A DNA stretch of 42,997 nucleotides from an uncultured Prevotella sp. (GTDB taxonomy: Bacteria > Bacteroidota > Bacteroidia > Bacteroidales > Bacteroidaceae): assembly GCA_900554695.1 (NCBI GenBank), contig USHV01000023.1:1-42997 (forward strand), given 5' to 3'. The notes under the pieces are model-generated. The model saw only the letters and a program-made list of their open reading frames with translations. It had not been told where the DNA came from and ran no database searches. Shown one piece after another: positions 1-7,587 of the stretch (positions within the stretch are counted from its first letter, which is position 1; every line of letters starts with the position of its first letter). A program made the translations under genes and the position numbers.

Positions 1-262
1 CTGAGGTCTTTTTCAAAAATATTTCGTAATGTTGCACTCGCTGGTTGACTCTGCCGTTGCCGAAATTATCACCATAGATGATAAGTTTCTGACCTGCACT
101 ACCAGTTTTTGGAATAAAATCGGTAATAGCCACTGACTTGTTCGGATCATATTCCGAAGATGTCGCCTCATCGTCGTCGCTACATGAAACAAAGCAACAT
201 GCGAAGAGTGCCAGCACGATACCATATAGATATCTGTGCAAAGTGTCATAGTTTTTTAACAT
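1..262 (-). CDS. Surface lipoprotein with IPT/TIG-like domain, 3' part outside window
   Basis: The frame is open from an ATG at 260-262 to the left edge, giving 87 residues of an unfinished protein. The N terminus has a basic and hydrophobic signal ending in VSC (Cys27), followed at once by SDDDE. An acidic stretch after the lipid-bearing Cys is the usual surface-export signal of Bacteroidetes lipoproteins. From about residue 46 the text (ITDFIPKTG, then a GQKLIIYGDNFG-type strand) has the look of an IPT/TIG immunoglobulin-like domain, as in SusE/SusF-type or other surface glycan-binding proteins. It lies last in the run of mannan-related genes on this strand, which fits a glycan-binding role. 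That role is inferred; the binding domain is not in view. Confidence 0.75.
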   Translation of the reverse strand, partial: MLKNYDTLHRYLYGIVLALFACCFVSCSDDDEATSSEYDPNKSVAITDFIPKTGSAGQKLIIYGDNFGNGRVNQRVQHYEIFLKKTS

Positions 263-378
263 ATTAATTGATTAAGGATTGATTGTTTTTAGTTTATATC
301 TGATTGTATAGTCAGCATATTCATAGTGTCACAACACTGGGAACTCCCAATGCCATGAAACAATCGTCTTGATTGTCA

Positions 379-407
379 GTCGCAGGGAATAAAAATTCCC
401 ATGCGAC
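379..407. repeat. Inverted repeat between DUF4965-type gene and lipoprotein gene
   Basis: GTCGCA GGGAAT (379-390) faces ATTCCC TGCGAC (395-407, one bulged A at 401) around a 4-nt loop, so the transcript could form a stem of about 12 base pairs. No U-run follows on the minus strand, so it is a poor rho-independent terminator. An mRNA-stabilising or attenuating hairpin between two PUL genes is possible. Confidence 0.5.
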
Positions 408-449
408 GACAAGCATATTTTTCATATAACCCCTAAGGATTATAAACGA

Positions 450-2966
450 TTACTTTTTCTCAGCAAGTTTGTCAGCAAGAACTTTCATCCAGAAACCGCC
501 GATCACAGAACGAGCCTTGAATCCGGTCATCAATCCAGTCTTTGTATCATACCAGTCGCTGATTGGAACGCGTGACTCTGTTTCATTGATATAATCATAA
601 ACCGGAGCAACGAATTTCAAGAATGTCTTATTGTTCGGAGCCATTGCTGCAGTCCACATGATCCAGTCGTTCTTGGTATAATCCTTACGGCTGTCAAGCG
701 GCAATCCATATTTGTTCTGTTTCTTCAGATAATACTTGATTTCGCGCTGCATTGCGTCATTGGGGAAGATGTTGAGATTCCACAGCTTGTCCCAAACCAT
801 ATTATACTTCTGACTCCATGTATTCTCGCGGTCGAATGCAAGACGATAGTGGTCGTCCTCACGTGCATCGCTCTCCCACTTTGCAGCCATATCCTTGGCA
901 ATCTTCATATATTTGTCGGCAGTTGCGGCGTCGCCCTTGATACGAGCCATCTCTGCATAACCTGCGACACCCATGATAGCCTTTATAGAAAGGTTTGCGT
1001 TGTGAGCCCAGTGTCCGGCGAAGTCGTCGGTGCAGAGCTGGTTGGCAGGATCCTGACCGTTCTCAACAAGATAGTTGGTCCATGTTGTGATGATGTCCCA
1101 ATATTTGTTTACATATTTGGTATTGCCCTCGAGTTTTGAAATCATCGTAGCAAGCGTAATCATGTTGCCGGCTTCCTCCAAAGGCATGTCACCGCCATAC
1201 ACCTGTCCGTTTGCGATAGGATAAGTTCCGAGGTCGTGAGCAGCAAATGGTTTTGTCCAACGTCCTGAATAGCTGTAGTCGAAAATACTTGTCATCATCG
1301 CTTTCTGCAAGTCAGGATTGTAAACGAGGAACAGCGGAGCCTCAGGATATGTAAGGTCAACGGTGTTCACGCAACCGTTAGAGTTGTTTTCCTTTGAGAA
1401 GAACAGCAGGTTGCCGTCCTTATCCTGGAACAGTTTGTGAGCAGCAATCACGTGACGGTAAGATCCGGAAAGAATCTCAGCATACTTCACATCACCGGCC
1501 TTCAGACCATCGTCGTATATCATCTTATCAAACTCACGGCATTTTGCCATAAGGTCTGAATAGCTGTTCTTCATACGATCGAATGCGTCGAATATAGTAA
1601 CCTTTCCACCGTGTGCCCAGTATCCTTTATAACGCTCATACATATATTCTATGTCCTGAACCTCATCATATCCGAGCATTGTGAAGCTTGAAGCAGTTGT
1701 CACATTTCCGAAGTTGTGCACATAAGCCAGAGTAGGCATCTGCGAAGCCTTGCGGCAAACGATTTCGTTCTCACCTACAGGCAGTTCACCTGTTGAAAGG
1801 AATGCATCCTTCACTGTGTTCTCAGCAGCGAGGCTCACATTTCCGTTCACATTAGGCATATAGAAATATCCCCAGTCAATGCAGATACCGTCACCCTTCT
1901 TTGCAAGGATAGGCTGATCGATTGTTCCGGTCTTCAGATACTTCACACCGTTCTTGATAACTGTTGAAGAAACTGTAGGCTGTGAGCTCTTGTTCACGCC
2001 CTGTAACGGATTGGCGCTGAGATAGAACTGCACGTCGTGAGTTTTCTTGTCAGTTGAACGAACCTGATATGAGATGTAGTTGATAGGCATTGAAAGCAGA
2101 TCGTAGTCGTTGATCAGCATAGGAGCTGTGAACACTACGTCAAGCTCAACAGGTCCGCAGACGAATGTATAATAAGAAGATGTGGCGAGCACGCTTACTG
2201 ACTTCTGCTCAGCCTGCATTATCTGTTCGTTGCTGCGTGCGAGGTTCTTGTAGAGTCCGAAATCGGTGTATGCACCACCCGTTGTGTTGTGGCAGTGAGA
2301 TGCGATTACGTTCTTACCCGGCTTGAGCAGCTTCTTCATATCGTCTGTAAGATGCAGCTTGATGCCTTCACGCCAAGTCTCACCTGTCTTAACCACAGAA
2401 GTTCCGTTGATGAATAATTCGAATACGTCATCGTGAGAATAGACAAGGTAAAGATCATTCTTCAGATCCTCTTCTGTGAGATCAAAAGAACGGCGAACAT
2501 AAAGATCTGAATTTTCCTCAGACCAACGTGTGCTTACAAAACTCAGATCCGGAGAACCGAAAGCAGCTTCGCCTTCTTTCCATCCGCTTGCGTTAAAATC
2601 CGGTTTTTCCCAGCCTGCTCCAGGATTTTTGCGTGTGTACTGCGCCTTCCATCTCACTTCGTCGGCCATAGGCACGATTGATTCGAGAAGATACTTATCC
2701 TTCGAACCCATGAAGCGATAGGTTTTGCCGTCAACGCGCAGAAGTCCCTCGAGCGGTTTCTCATCATTTGTCCAATGGCGAGTATCACCGTCGTTGAGTT
2801 TGTCATACGGAGACCAGATCGAGAAATAAGGATCAGATACTACCAGGGGCACAGACGGAAGTCGAAGCTTTGTACTCTTATACGGCACAAAATCCGCTGG
2901 TGTCTGAGCATTGGCAAACAATGCAGTAGCAAATACTGCAACAGACATTAATAATTTCTTCATCAA
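450..2966 (-). CDS. Secreted glutaminase-A-like protein (DUF4964/DUF4965/DUF1793-type)
   Basis: 838 residues with a signal peptide ending near NAQ (about residue 21). The layout fits the large Bacteroidetes family annotated as glutaminase A or DUF4965: an N-terminal LPSVPLVVSDPYFSIWSP stretch, a central beta-rich part and a C-terminal six-hairpin-like part with AHDLGTYPIANGQVYGGDMP near residue 590. Residues about 100-240 form an inserted module (DLYVRRSFDL, DDVFELFINGT, LLKPGKNVIASHCHN) that reads like a galactose-binding-like jelly roll. Family members occur in polysaccharide-use loci and few have a tested activity, so a glutaminase name would be risky here. The adjacent GH125 and GH76 genes suggest a periplasmic or surface step in glycan use. 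No TAnnTTTG element was found close upstream. Family assignment is firm, function is not. Confidence 0.85.
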   Translation of the reverse strand: MMKKLLMSVAVFATALFANAQTPADFVPYKSTKLRLPSVPLVVSDPYFSIWSPYDKLNDGDTRHWTNDEKPLEGLLRVDGKTYRFMGSKDKYLLESIVPMADEVRWKAQYTRKNPGAGWEKPDFNASGWKEGEAAFGSPDLSFVSTRWSEENSDLYVRRSFDLTEEDLKNDLYLVYSHDDVFELFINGTSVVKTGETWREGIKLHLTDDMKKLLKPGKNVIASHCHNTTGGAYTDFGLYKNLARSNEQIMQAEQKSVSVLATSSYYTFVCGPVELDVVFTAPMLINDYDLLSMPINYISYQVRSTDKKTHDVQFYLSANPLQGVNKSSQPTVSSTVIKNGVKYLKTGTIDQPILAKKGDGICIDWGYFYMPNVNGNVSLAAENTVKDAFLSTGELPVGENEIVCRKASQMPTLAYVHNFGNVTTASSFTMLGYDEVQDIEYMYERYKGYWAHGGKVTIFDAFDRMKNSYSDLMAKCREFDKMIYDDGLKAGDVKYAEILSGSYRHVIAAHKLFQDKDGNLLFFSKENNSNGCVNTVDLTYPEAPLFLVYNPDLQKAMMTSIFDYSYSGRWTKPFAAHDLGTYPIANGQVYGGDMPLEEAGNMITLATMISKLEGNTKYVNKYWDIITTWTNYLVENGQDPANQLCTDDFAGHWAHNANLSIKAIMGVAGYAEMARIKGDAATADKYMKIAKDMAAKWESDAREDDHYRLAFDRENTWSQKYNMVWDKLWNLNIFPNDAMQREIKYYLKKQNKYGLPLDSRKDYTKNDWIMWTAAMAPNNKTFLKFVAPVYDYINETESRVPISDWYDTKTGLMTGFKARSVIGGFWMKVLADKLAEKK

Positions 2967-3529
2967 ATTTATTTATTCTAAGTTAGTTAATAATCAACCT
3001 TCTTACATCATTTTTTCATGTCACCTGTCAAGCAATCTTCTACCTTTTATTTATATGGAAAAGCATAAGTGCCAATTCAAGATAAATATTTCGTCGACTT
3101 GTTTAGATACAGTATATGTGCTTAAAAAGCTTAGCTGAATGCAAAGTAAACTATTTTTCTGTAAAAAAAAGAATAATTGTCGAAGAAAATTAAAAAAAAC
3201 TTATTTTCAATCCGTTTTTTAACATTTAGATTTTAATATACTAATAATGTTACATGTTCATTACACTATTTATTATACGGAACAATGCCTTACTGTATAA
3301 AGAAAATGTAACAAATTTGCACGCATCCATATATAATAATGTGTAAATATATAAATTCATACAAATATGTATCATACAAATTATTACAAAATAACAATTT
3401 GATGTATCAAATTTGTATTAAAAATATAACGGAAGAAACTCACGACCATCTGTCGTAAAAGTTTCTTCCGTCATTTTGAAAGCCCGAAACGTGTCAGCGA
3501 TATGTAAATAATGCTACACGCCGGAGCTT
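2967..3529. other. AT-rich intergenic region with palindrome
   Basis: 563 bp between the GH125 stop and the DUF4965-type start, both on the minus strand. It holds the GH125 terminator at 3421-3471, a perfect 8+2+8 palindrome AATTTGAT gt ATCAAATT at 3396-3413 inside overlapping ATACAAAT motifs, and a very AT-rich run from about 3165 to 3425. No gene was found. It probably contains the control region of the gene ending at 450, but no canonical -33/-7 pair was seen. Confidence 0.6.
3421..3471 (-). terminator. Rho-independent terminator after GH125 gene
   Basis: A perfect 12-bp stem, ACGGAAGAAACT against AGTTTCTTCCGT (3429-3440 and 3460-3471), has an inner ACGAC/GTCGT stem in its loop. On the minus strand it is followed by TATATTTTT. 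It lies about 60 nt past the GH125 stop codon, so the GH125 transcript probably ends here and the next gene has its own promoter. Confidence 0.75.
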
Positions 3530-4990
3530 TTATCTTTTGGCATTTATTAACAAATCAGTCTTGCCGTCATCTATCAGTTTCAGGATAAGTTCACCGAAAA
3601 GAGTGTTCTGCCATGCGAACCAAGGACGTGTGTAATTGTCCGGATTGTTCTTATTGAACGACTCGTGCATCAGTCCTGTTCCGGCATCCGTGCGCTGGAG
3701 TGTCTCGATGCACCATTTTATTTCGGCGTCGTCCTGACTTGTGAAAGCTCTCATCATGATAGACATCGGCCAAACCATGTCATATCCGATGTGCGGACCA
3801 CCGATACCCTCGCCCTTTGAGCCGCGGAAGAAGTAAGGATTGTCCTCGCTCCATACGAAACGGCGGGTGTTCTGATAAATAGGATCGTTTACGTCAACAT
3901 CGCCGAGATAAGCCATTGCCAACAGACTCGGAACATTGGCGTCGTCCATAAGATTGTAGTTTCCGTAGCCGTCAACCTCGAACGCATATATCTTGCCATA
4001 CTTCGGATGGTTATACACAGCATACTTCTGCAGGGCATCTGCCACCTCATCGGCCAGAGCTGTGCACTCGCCTGCTGTCGCACTGTCGTTGTTCACCTTT
4101 GTCAGAATCTCGGCAGCCTTGCGCAGTGAAGACACTGCCATGAAGTTTGAAGGCACGAGATAGAGATATGTGGTGGCATCGTCAGAAGGACGGAAGAACG
4201 AGCAGATGAGTCCGCATGGTTTTGCAGGAGCTCCGAGTCCGTCGTTACATACTGTGTCGAGCTGGCGTTCTGTTCTGCGCTGGAACTTGTACGGACCAAG
4301 ACCGTTCTTGCGCTGCTGCTCACGGAATGTCTTCAAGATGTTCTTTACGGCAGCCTTCCATTCTTCACCGAACACAGAAGCATCGCCTGTCACCTGCCAG
4401 TAGTGATAAGCCAGTCGGAGCGGATAGCACAGCGAGTCTATCTCATACTTGCGCTCATGCAGTTCCGGCTTCATGTCTGTGAGGTCGCTTGCCCATGGGT
4501 TATCTTCCAGCGGACCGGGATTGAATGCGTTGGCATACGGATCGATGTTGATGCACTTGAGCTGACGCAGGATGACACCGCGCAACATCTTCTTCAGTTT
4601 CGGGTCCTTGTTTGCAAACTGCACATAAGGCCATACCTGCGCACCGGAGTCGCGGAGCCACATGGCTGCAATGTCACCGGTGTAAACGAAAGTGTCGTCC
4701 TCACCGTCGAAGTGAACTGTCGTATCGATTGTGTTTGGGAAACAGTTCTCGAACATCCAAGCCAGATACTTGTTGTCCTTCAGGAGTTTCTTCACCTCCT
4801 TTATCTTCTTCTCAATAGCGTCCGAACGGAACAGACGCTCAGCCTCTGCCGGACGTTTAGACACGTATGCCGTCGCATCCTTTGCGAGAGTGATATACTT
4901 TTGCGCGTCGAAGTCTTTAGCTTGCGCCACATTTGCCGAGAAAGCAAGCATCATAGCCGCACCGGCAAAGAATTTTAGTCCTTTATTCAT
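3530..4990 (-). CDS. Glycoside hydrolase family 125, exo-alpha-1,6-mannosidase
   Basis: 486 residues, full length for GH125, with a signal peptide ending AQA at residue 24. Family hallmarks in order: WLRDSGAQVWPY (111-122), FRPSDDATTYLY (266-277), LMDDANVPS (347-355), GPHIGYDMVWPMS (398-410), MHESF (441-445) and WFAWQNTLFGEL (457-468). In characterised GH125 enzymes a catalytic Asp and a Glu drive inverting, metal-independent cleavage of terminal alpha-1,6-mannose. Asp270 or Asp271 and Glu443 are the likely equivalents by motif, which I could not verify by alignment. The gene lies 205 bp behind GH76, and a strong terminator follows it. Together the pair would trim an alpha-1,6-mannan backbone or side-chain-free mannose chains. 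Confidence 0.93.
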   Translation of the reverse strand: MNKGLKFFAGAAMMLAFSANVAQAKDFDAQKYITLAKDATAYVSKRPAEAERLFRSDAIEKKIKEVKKLLKDNKYLAWMFENCFPNTIDTTVHFDGEDDTFVYTGDIAAMWLRDSGAQVWPYVQFANKDPKLKKMLRGVILRQLKCINIDPYANAFNPGPLEDNPWASDLTDMKPELHERKYEIDSLCYPLRLAYHYWQVTGDASVFGEEWKAAVKNILKTFREQQRKNGLGPYKFQRRTERQLDTVCNDGLGAPAKPCGLICSFFRPSDDATTYLYLVPSNFMAVSSLRKAAEILTKVNNDSATAGECTALADEVADALQKYAVYNHPKYGKIYAFEVDGYGNYNLMDDANVPSLLAMAYLGDVDVNDPIYQNTRRFVWSEDNPYFFRGSKGEGIGGPHIGYDMVWPMSIMMRAFTSQDDAEIKWCIETLQRTDAGTGLMHESFNKNNPDNYTRPWFAWQNTLFGELILKLIDDGKTDLLINAKR

Positions 4991-5110
4991 AGGTTTGTTA
5001 TTGGTTATACATTATTATATTTTTACCTTTTTATTATATCCCTTTATTTTTTATATTTTGTATTATGTCTTTTTCTATTTCTATTATTATATCTTTTATT
5101 ACTTTCCCCC

Positions 5111-5195
5111 TCTTTACTTCTTTACCCTTTTACTTTTTTACTCTTTTATCTATTTACGTTTTTACTTCTTTACCTTTCTACTTTTTTACCTTTCC
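5111..5195. repeat. Octamer array (8-nt period) in GH76-GH125 spacer
   Basis: Ten successive octamers run from 5118 to 5197 after a partial unit at 5111-5117. On the plus strand most have the form NNTTTTAC, so in the mRNA (minus) sense each reads GUAAAANN: units end at 5125, 5133, 5141, 5149, 5157, 5165, 5173, 5181 and 5189. The array abuts the GH76 stop codon (5196-5198). The period is not a multiple of three, so UAA recurs in all three frames of the sense strand. The rest of the spacer to 4991 is also T-rich on the plus strand. Confidence 0.85.
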
Positions 5196-6362
5196 CTATT
5201 TCACTGCCGACAACCTCGCCATCATCTCTATCATCGCAGCCTGGTTGAGCAGCGTGCGGTCACCCTTCTTTCCGCGGGCATCATAAAACTTACCGAACAG
5301 TCCGTCCTCGTCGCGCGAGCCATTGTCGCCCCACGCGGTGTCCATAGATGCGAGAAAAGCCTTTATATACTTATTGTCTTTATCGATGCCATAAAGTTCG
5401 ATATATCCGCGAAGCATCACCGAGTCGAACCACATCTCACCGCCACGCAGTATGCGCAGCCCGTCGGCACGGCCCTTATCCTCGAAAAATCTGTTATATG
5501 CAGCCTCAGCCATCAGCTTTGCATCGTCAAGATACTTCTTCTCTCCGGTTATCTTGTAAAGCATCGCCGCTGCCTGAAGCATCTGACCGGTGTTGTATGA
5601 GAACTTTGCCCTACCCAGTTTTCCTTTCAGCGTGAGATGGTCGAAATACAGATGGTCGTTTTTGTCCTCCAGACTGTCTTTCGTCCATTTGTATATGTCA
5701 AGTCCGCGGTCCAGATATTTTTTATCTTTCGTGGCATTATACATTTTCAGTGCAAACACGCTCGCCGGCGCATTAGAACATGTGTTCTTGCTTTCCTTCT
5801 TCTGCTCACACCAGTATATGCCTCCGCCCAGCTTGTCGTCGTAGCCCGACATCACGAATGTCCATATCTCCTCGGCACGCTTCAGATAGTCATTCTTGCC
5901 GGTAGCGGCATACAGGTCGGCCATGTCTATGCCCAGCCAGATGTTGTCGTCGTAGAAACGGTCGCTCTGCGGAGCAGTGTTCACATACGAAGCATATGCA
6001 GCCGGCAGACGTTTGTTGTCGTAATATTTGTCAAGTCCTTTCAGCATCATGCCGTCCATAACCTTCAGCCACTGCTTGTCGCCCGAAGCCTCATACATGG
6101 CGCTCACGGCCGAGACCGTTGCCGAGTATCCCCAAAGAAAGGAATACGGATTCTGTCCGGACTTCACCGGCACCAGTTCCTGCAACAACACCTTATCGTC
6201 TGTTGCCATGTGTTTTTTCACTGCATTAAACGTCTGCGACGCTCTCTTCATAAGATATGCGTTGTCTCCATCCTTAGAAGCAGCCTCCGCACGTCCACAC
6301 CCGAACGCTGCCAGCATAACTACTGTCAGCAATATCCGGCTAAATAATCCATTATTTGTCAT
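5196..6362 (-). CDS. Glycoside hydrolase family 76, endo-alpha-1,6-mannanase
   Basis: 388 residues from the ATG at 6360-6362. An in-frame longer reading reaches 6554, but those 64 residues precede the signal peptide and overlap the promoter, so the shorter start is chosen. A hydrophobic leader ends at AAFGC (Cys22, a weak lipobox) or just after AEAA. The adjacent Asp pair in FYDDNIWLGID (Asp138-Asp139) matches the catalytic DD motif of GH76 alpha-1,6-mannanases. QNPYSFLWGYS, EQKKESKNTCSNAPA and FSYNTGQMLQAAAML are further family text. The enzyme would cut alpha-1,6-mannan internally, giving substrate to the GH125 enzyme encoded just downstream. This is the promoter-proximal gene of the pair. 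Confidence 0.92.
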   Translation of the reverse strand: MTNNGLFSRILLTVVMLAAFGCGRAEAASKDGDNAYLMKRASQTFNAVKKHMATDDKVLLQELVPVKSGQNPYSFLWGYSATVSAVSAMYEASGDKQWLKVMDGMMLKGLDKYYDNKRLPAAYASYVNTAPQSDRFYDDNIWLGIDMADLYAATGKNDYLKRAEEIWTFVMSGYDDKLGGGIYWCEQKKESKNTCSNAPASVFALKMYNATKDKKYLDRGLDIYKWTKDSLEDKNDHLYFDHLTLKGKLGRAKFSYNTGQMLQAAAMLYKITGEKKYLDDAKLMAEAAYNRFFEDKGRADGLRILRGGEMWFDSVMLRGYIELYGIDKDNKYIKAFLASMDTAWGDNGSRDEDGLFGKFYDARGKKGDRTLLNQAAMIEMMARLSAVK

Positions 6363-6424
6363 TTTCTTATTTAAATGTTCAGGCTTGTTGGTTAGCAAAA
6401 ACCATATTAAAATCAATACAGACA

Positions 6425-6456
6425 CAAAGATACAAAATAAAAGACGGCCATACAAA
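6425..6456 (-). promoter_or_regulatory. Promoter of GH76-GH125 unit
   Basis: On the minus strand TTTG (6453-6456), a 20-nt spacer and TATCTTTG (6425-6432) match the Bacteroidetes -33 TTTG / -7 TAnnTTTG consensus. The -7 box ends 62 nt before the GH76 start. Two copies of the 14-mer AAATAAAAGACGGC (plus strand, 6435-6448 and 6454-6467) lie 19 bp apart across it and could bind a regulator. Confidence 0.7.
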
Positions 6457-6485
6457 TAAAAGACGGCAAAAAAGCACCGGCAGAC

Positions 6486-6508
6486 AAAATGCGCGTTGCG
6501 ACACGCAT
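6486..6508 (-). terminator. Terminator after the unknown secreted protein gene
   Basis: On the minus strand ATGCGTG (6508-6502) and CGCGCAT (6495-6489) form a 7-bp stem with one G-U pair and a 6-nt loop, followed by TTTTG. It sits 73 nt past the stop at 6581 and just upstream of the GH76 promoter. Confidence 0.5.
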
Positions 6509-6580
6509 GCTTATGCACGCCACATACATATTCTGCGGCGCACAGACATCGCAAAACGCCGTTTCCGCATCTGGATTCAG

Positions 6581-7525
6581 TTATTCAAAAGGCCTGACAT
6601 TCTGCTGATAATAACCCGCCGTACCCGTTTCGTCCATATCGCGGTTGTTATATTTTATGGCATTTTCCTGCATCACCAGCCACCGGTAGCGCGGTACATT
6701 GTGATTCCACACCCGTCCGCGCACAGCCGTAAGCCTGTTGTTATCTACGAGCGTATAGCGCCGCCGGAGCCCGAGATCGTCGAGCATGAACGGCTCACCG
6801 TTTTTCTCCAGCACCCAGACACACATATAAGGTCTCCGCACATTCTCCGACAGAGTCCACCCGCAAGCACCTTCGTCACGACTGAACCACAACCGGTAAT
6901 ACACGTCTCCATAATCGGCGTAGAACGGAACGAGCATACTGTCGGCCTCGCAGAACACGTCACGTTCCACCTTCACCGCCACACCGTCGTGATAGAGCCG
7001 CGGAATCATATCTCTCACTGCCCGACACGCCTTCATCACCAGCAGCGAGTCGCGTCCCGCTCCGGACATTCCGGCCAGACGGCACCCCTGCGTCATTAGC
7101 GTGAGAGGGTCGGCCTCAAGCCTGTTGTAAGGGCCGGGACGCATGAACAGAAGTTCACCCGTGCGGTCGAGAAATACTCCACGCGCGGTATAACGGCCGG
7201 TGAACCCCTCGTCGCGCCAGTTCCAATAGTAAAGCGTCATTTCATAATACACATCGTCGGGACGTACATGTGCAGGCACATCGCTCCTCCGTATGCCGTT
7301 CCACGCACTGACTTCTGAGACGAGCCACCTGAAGTCTCCCTTCACCGTCAGCGGACTGACATCCTCGCGATACAACTCCGGGTAGCGGTTTTTCAATGCG
7401 GTCTGCAGACAAGCCTCCATCACACTGTCGCGCTGCAATCGCGACATGGACGACAGTTTCTGCGCGTTCGTCATCACGAAAGAACCGCACACAACAAACA
7501 ATATAAATAAAAAAGTTCTTTTCAT
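6581..7525 (-). CDS. Secreted protein of unknown function, paralogue of the next gene
   Basis: 314 residues. The start at 7523-7525 is chosen because AAGGAG lies 4 nt before it and a signal peptide (KRTFLFILFVVCG, ending near TNA) begins at once; two in-frame ATGs upstream would add 8 residues. I do not recognise a characterised domain. The protein shares with its upstream neighbour LQRDSVM, RYPELYREDV, a V-Y-TLYYWNW-DEGF block, YTARGVFLDRTGELL, a GRDSLL block and a late YTLVDNNRL block, so they are tandem duplicates about as long as each other. The repeated Trp- and Tyr-rich blocks look like beta-strand repeats. The spacer is 62 bp, so the pair is probably cotranscribed. Function is unknown. 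Confidence 0.8.
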   Translation of the reverse strand: MKRTFLFILFVVCGSFVMTNAQKLSSMSRLQRDSVMEACLQTALKNRYPELYREDVSPLTVKGDFRWLVSEVSAWNGIRRSDVPAHVRPDDVYYEMTLYYWNWRDEGFTGRYTARGVFLDRTGELLFMRPGPYNRLEADPLTLMTQGCRLAGMSGAGRDSLLVMKACRAVRDMIPRLYHDGVAVKVERDVFCEADSMLVPFYADYGDVYYRLWFSRDEGACGWTLSENVRRPYMCVWVLEKNGEPFMLDDLGLRRRYTLVDNNRLTAVRGRVWNHNVPRYRWLVMQENAIKYNNRDMDETGTAGYYQQNVRPFE

Positions 7526-7587
7526 AATCTCCTTCATATAATCAATCACCGACGGCCCGCCACACCGTCGTCACCTTACACCACTGC

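Noticed and set aside
13..249. 78-codon frame at the left edge, minus strand
   Set aside because: The other frame of the same strand encodes a lipoprotein with leader, VSC lipobox and acidic export signal, so this is a shadow.
4403..5600. Long plus-strand frames across GH125 and GH76
   Set aside because: They are antisense to two intact glycoside hydrolase genes, and the Phe/Tyr-rich stretch is the translated octamer array.
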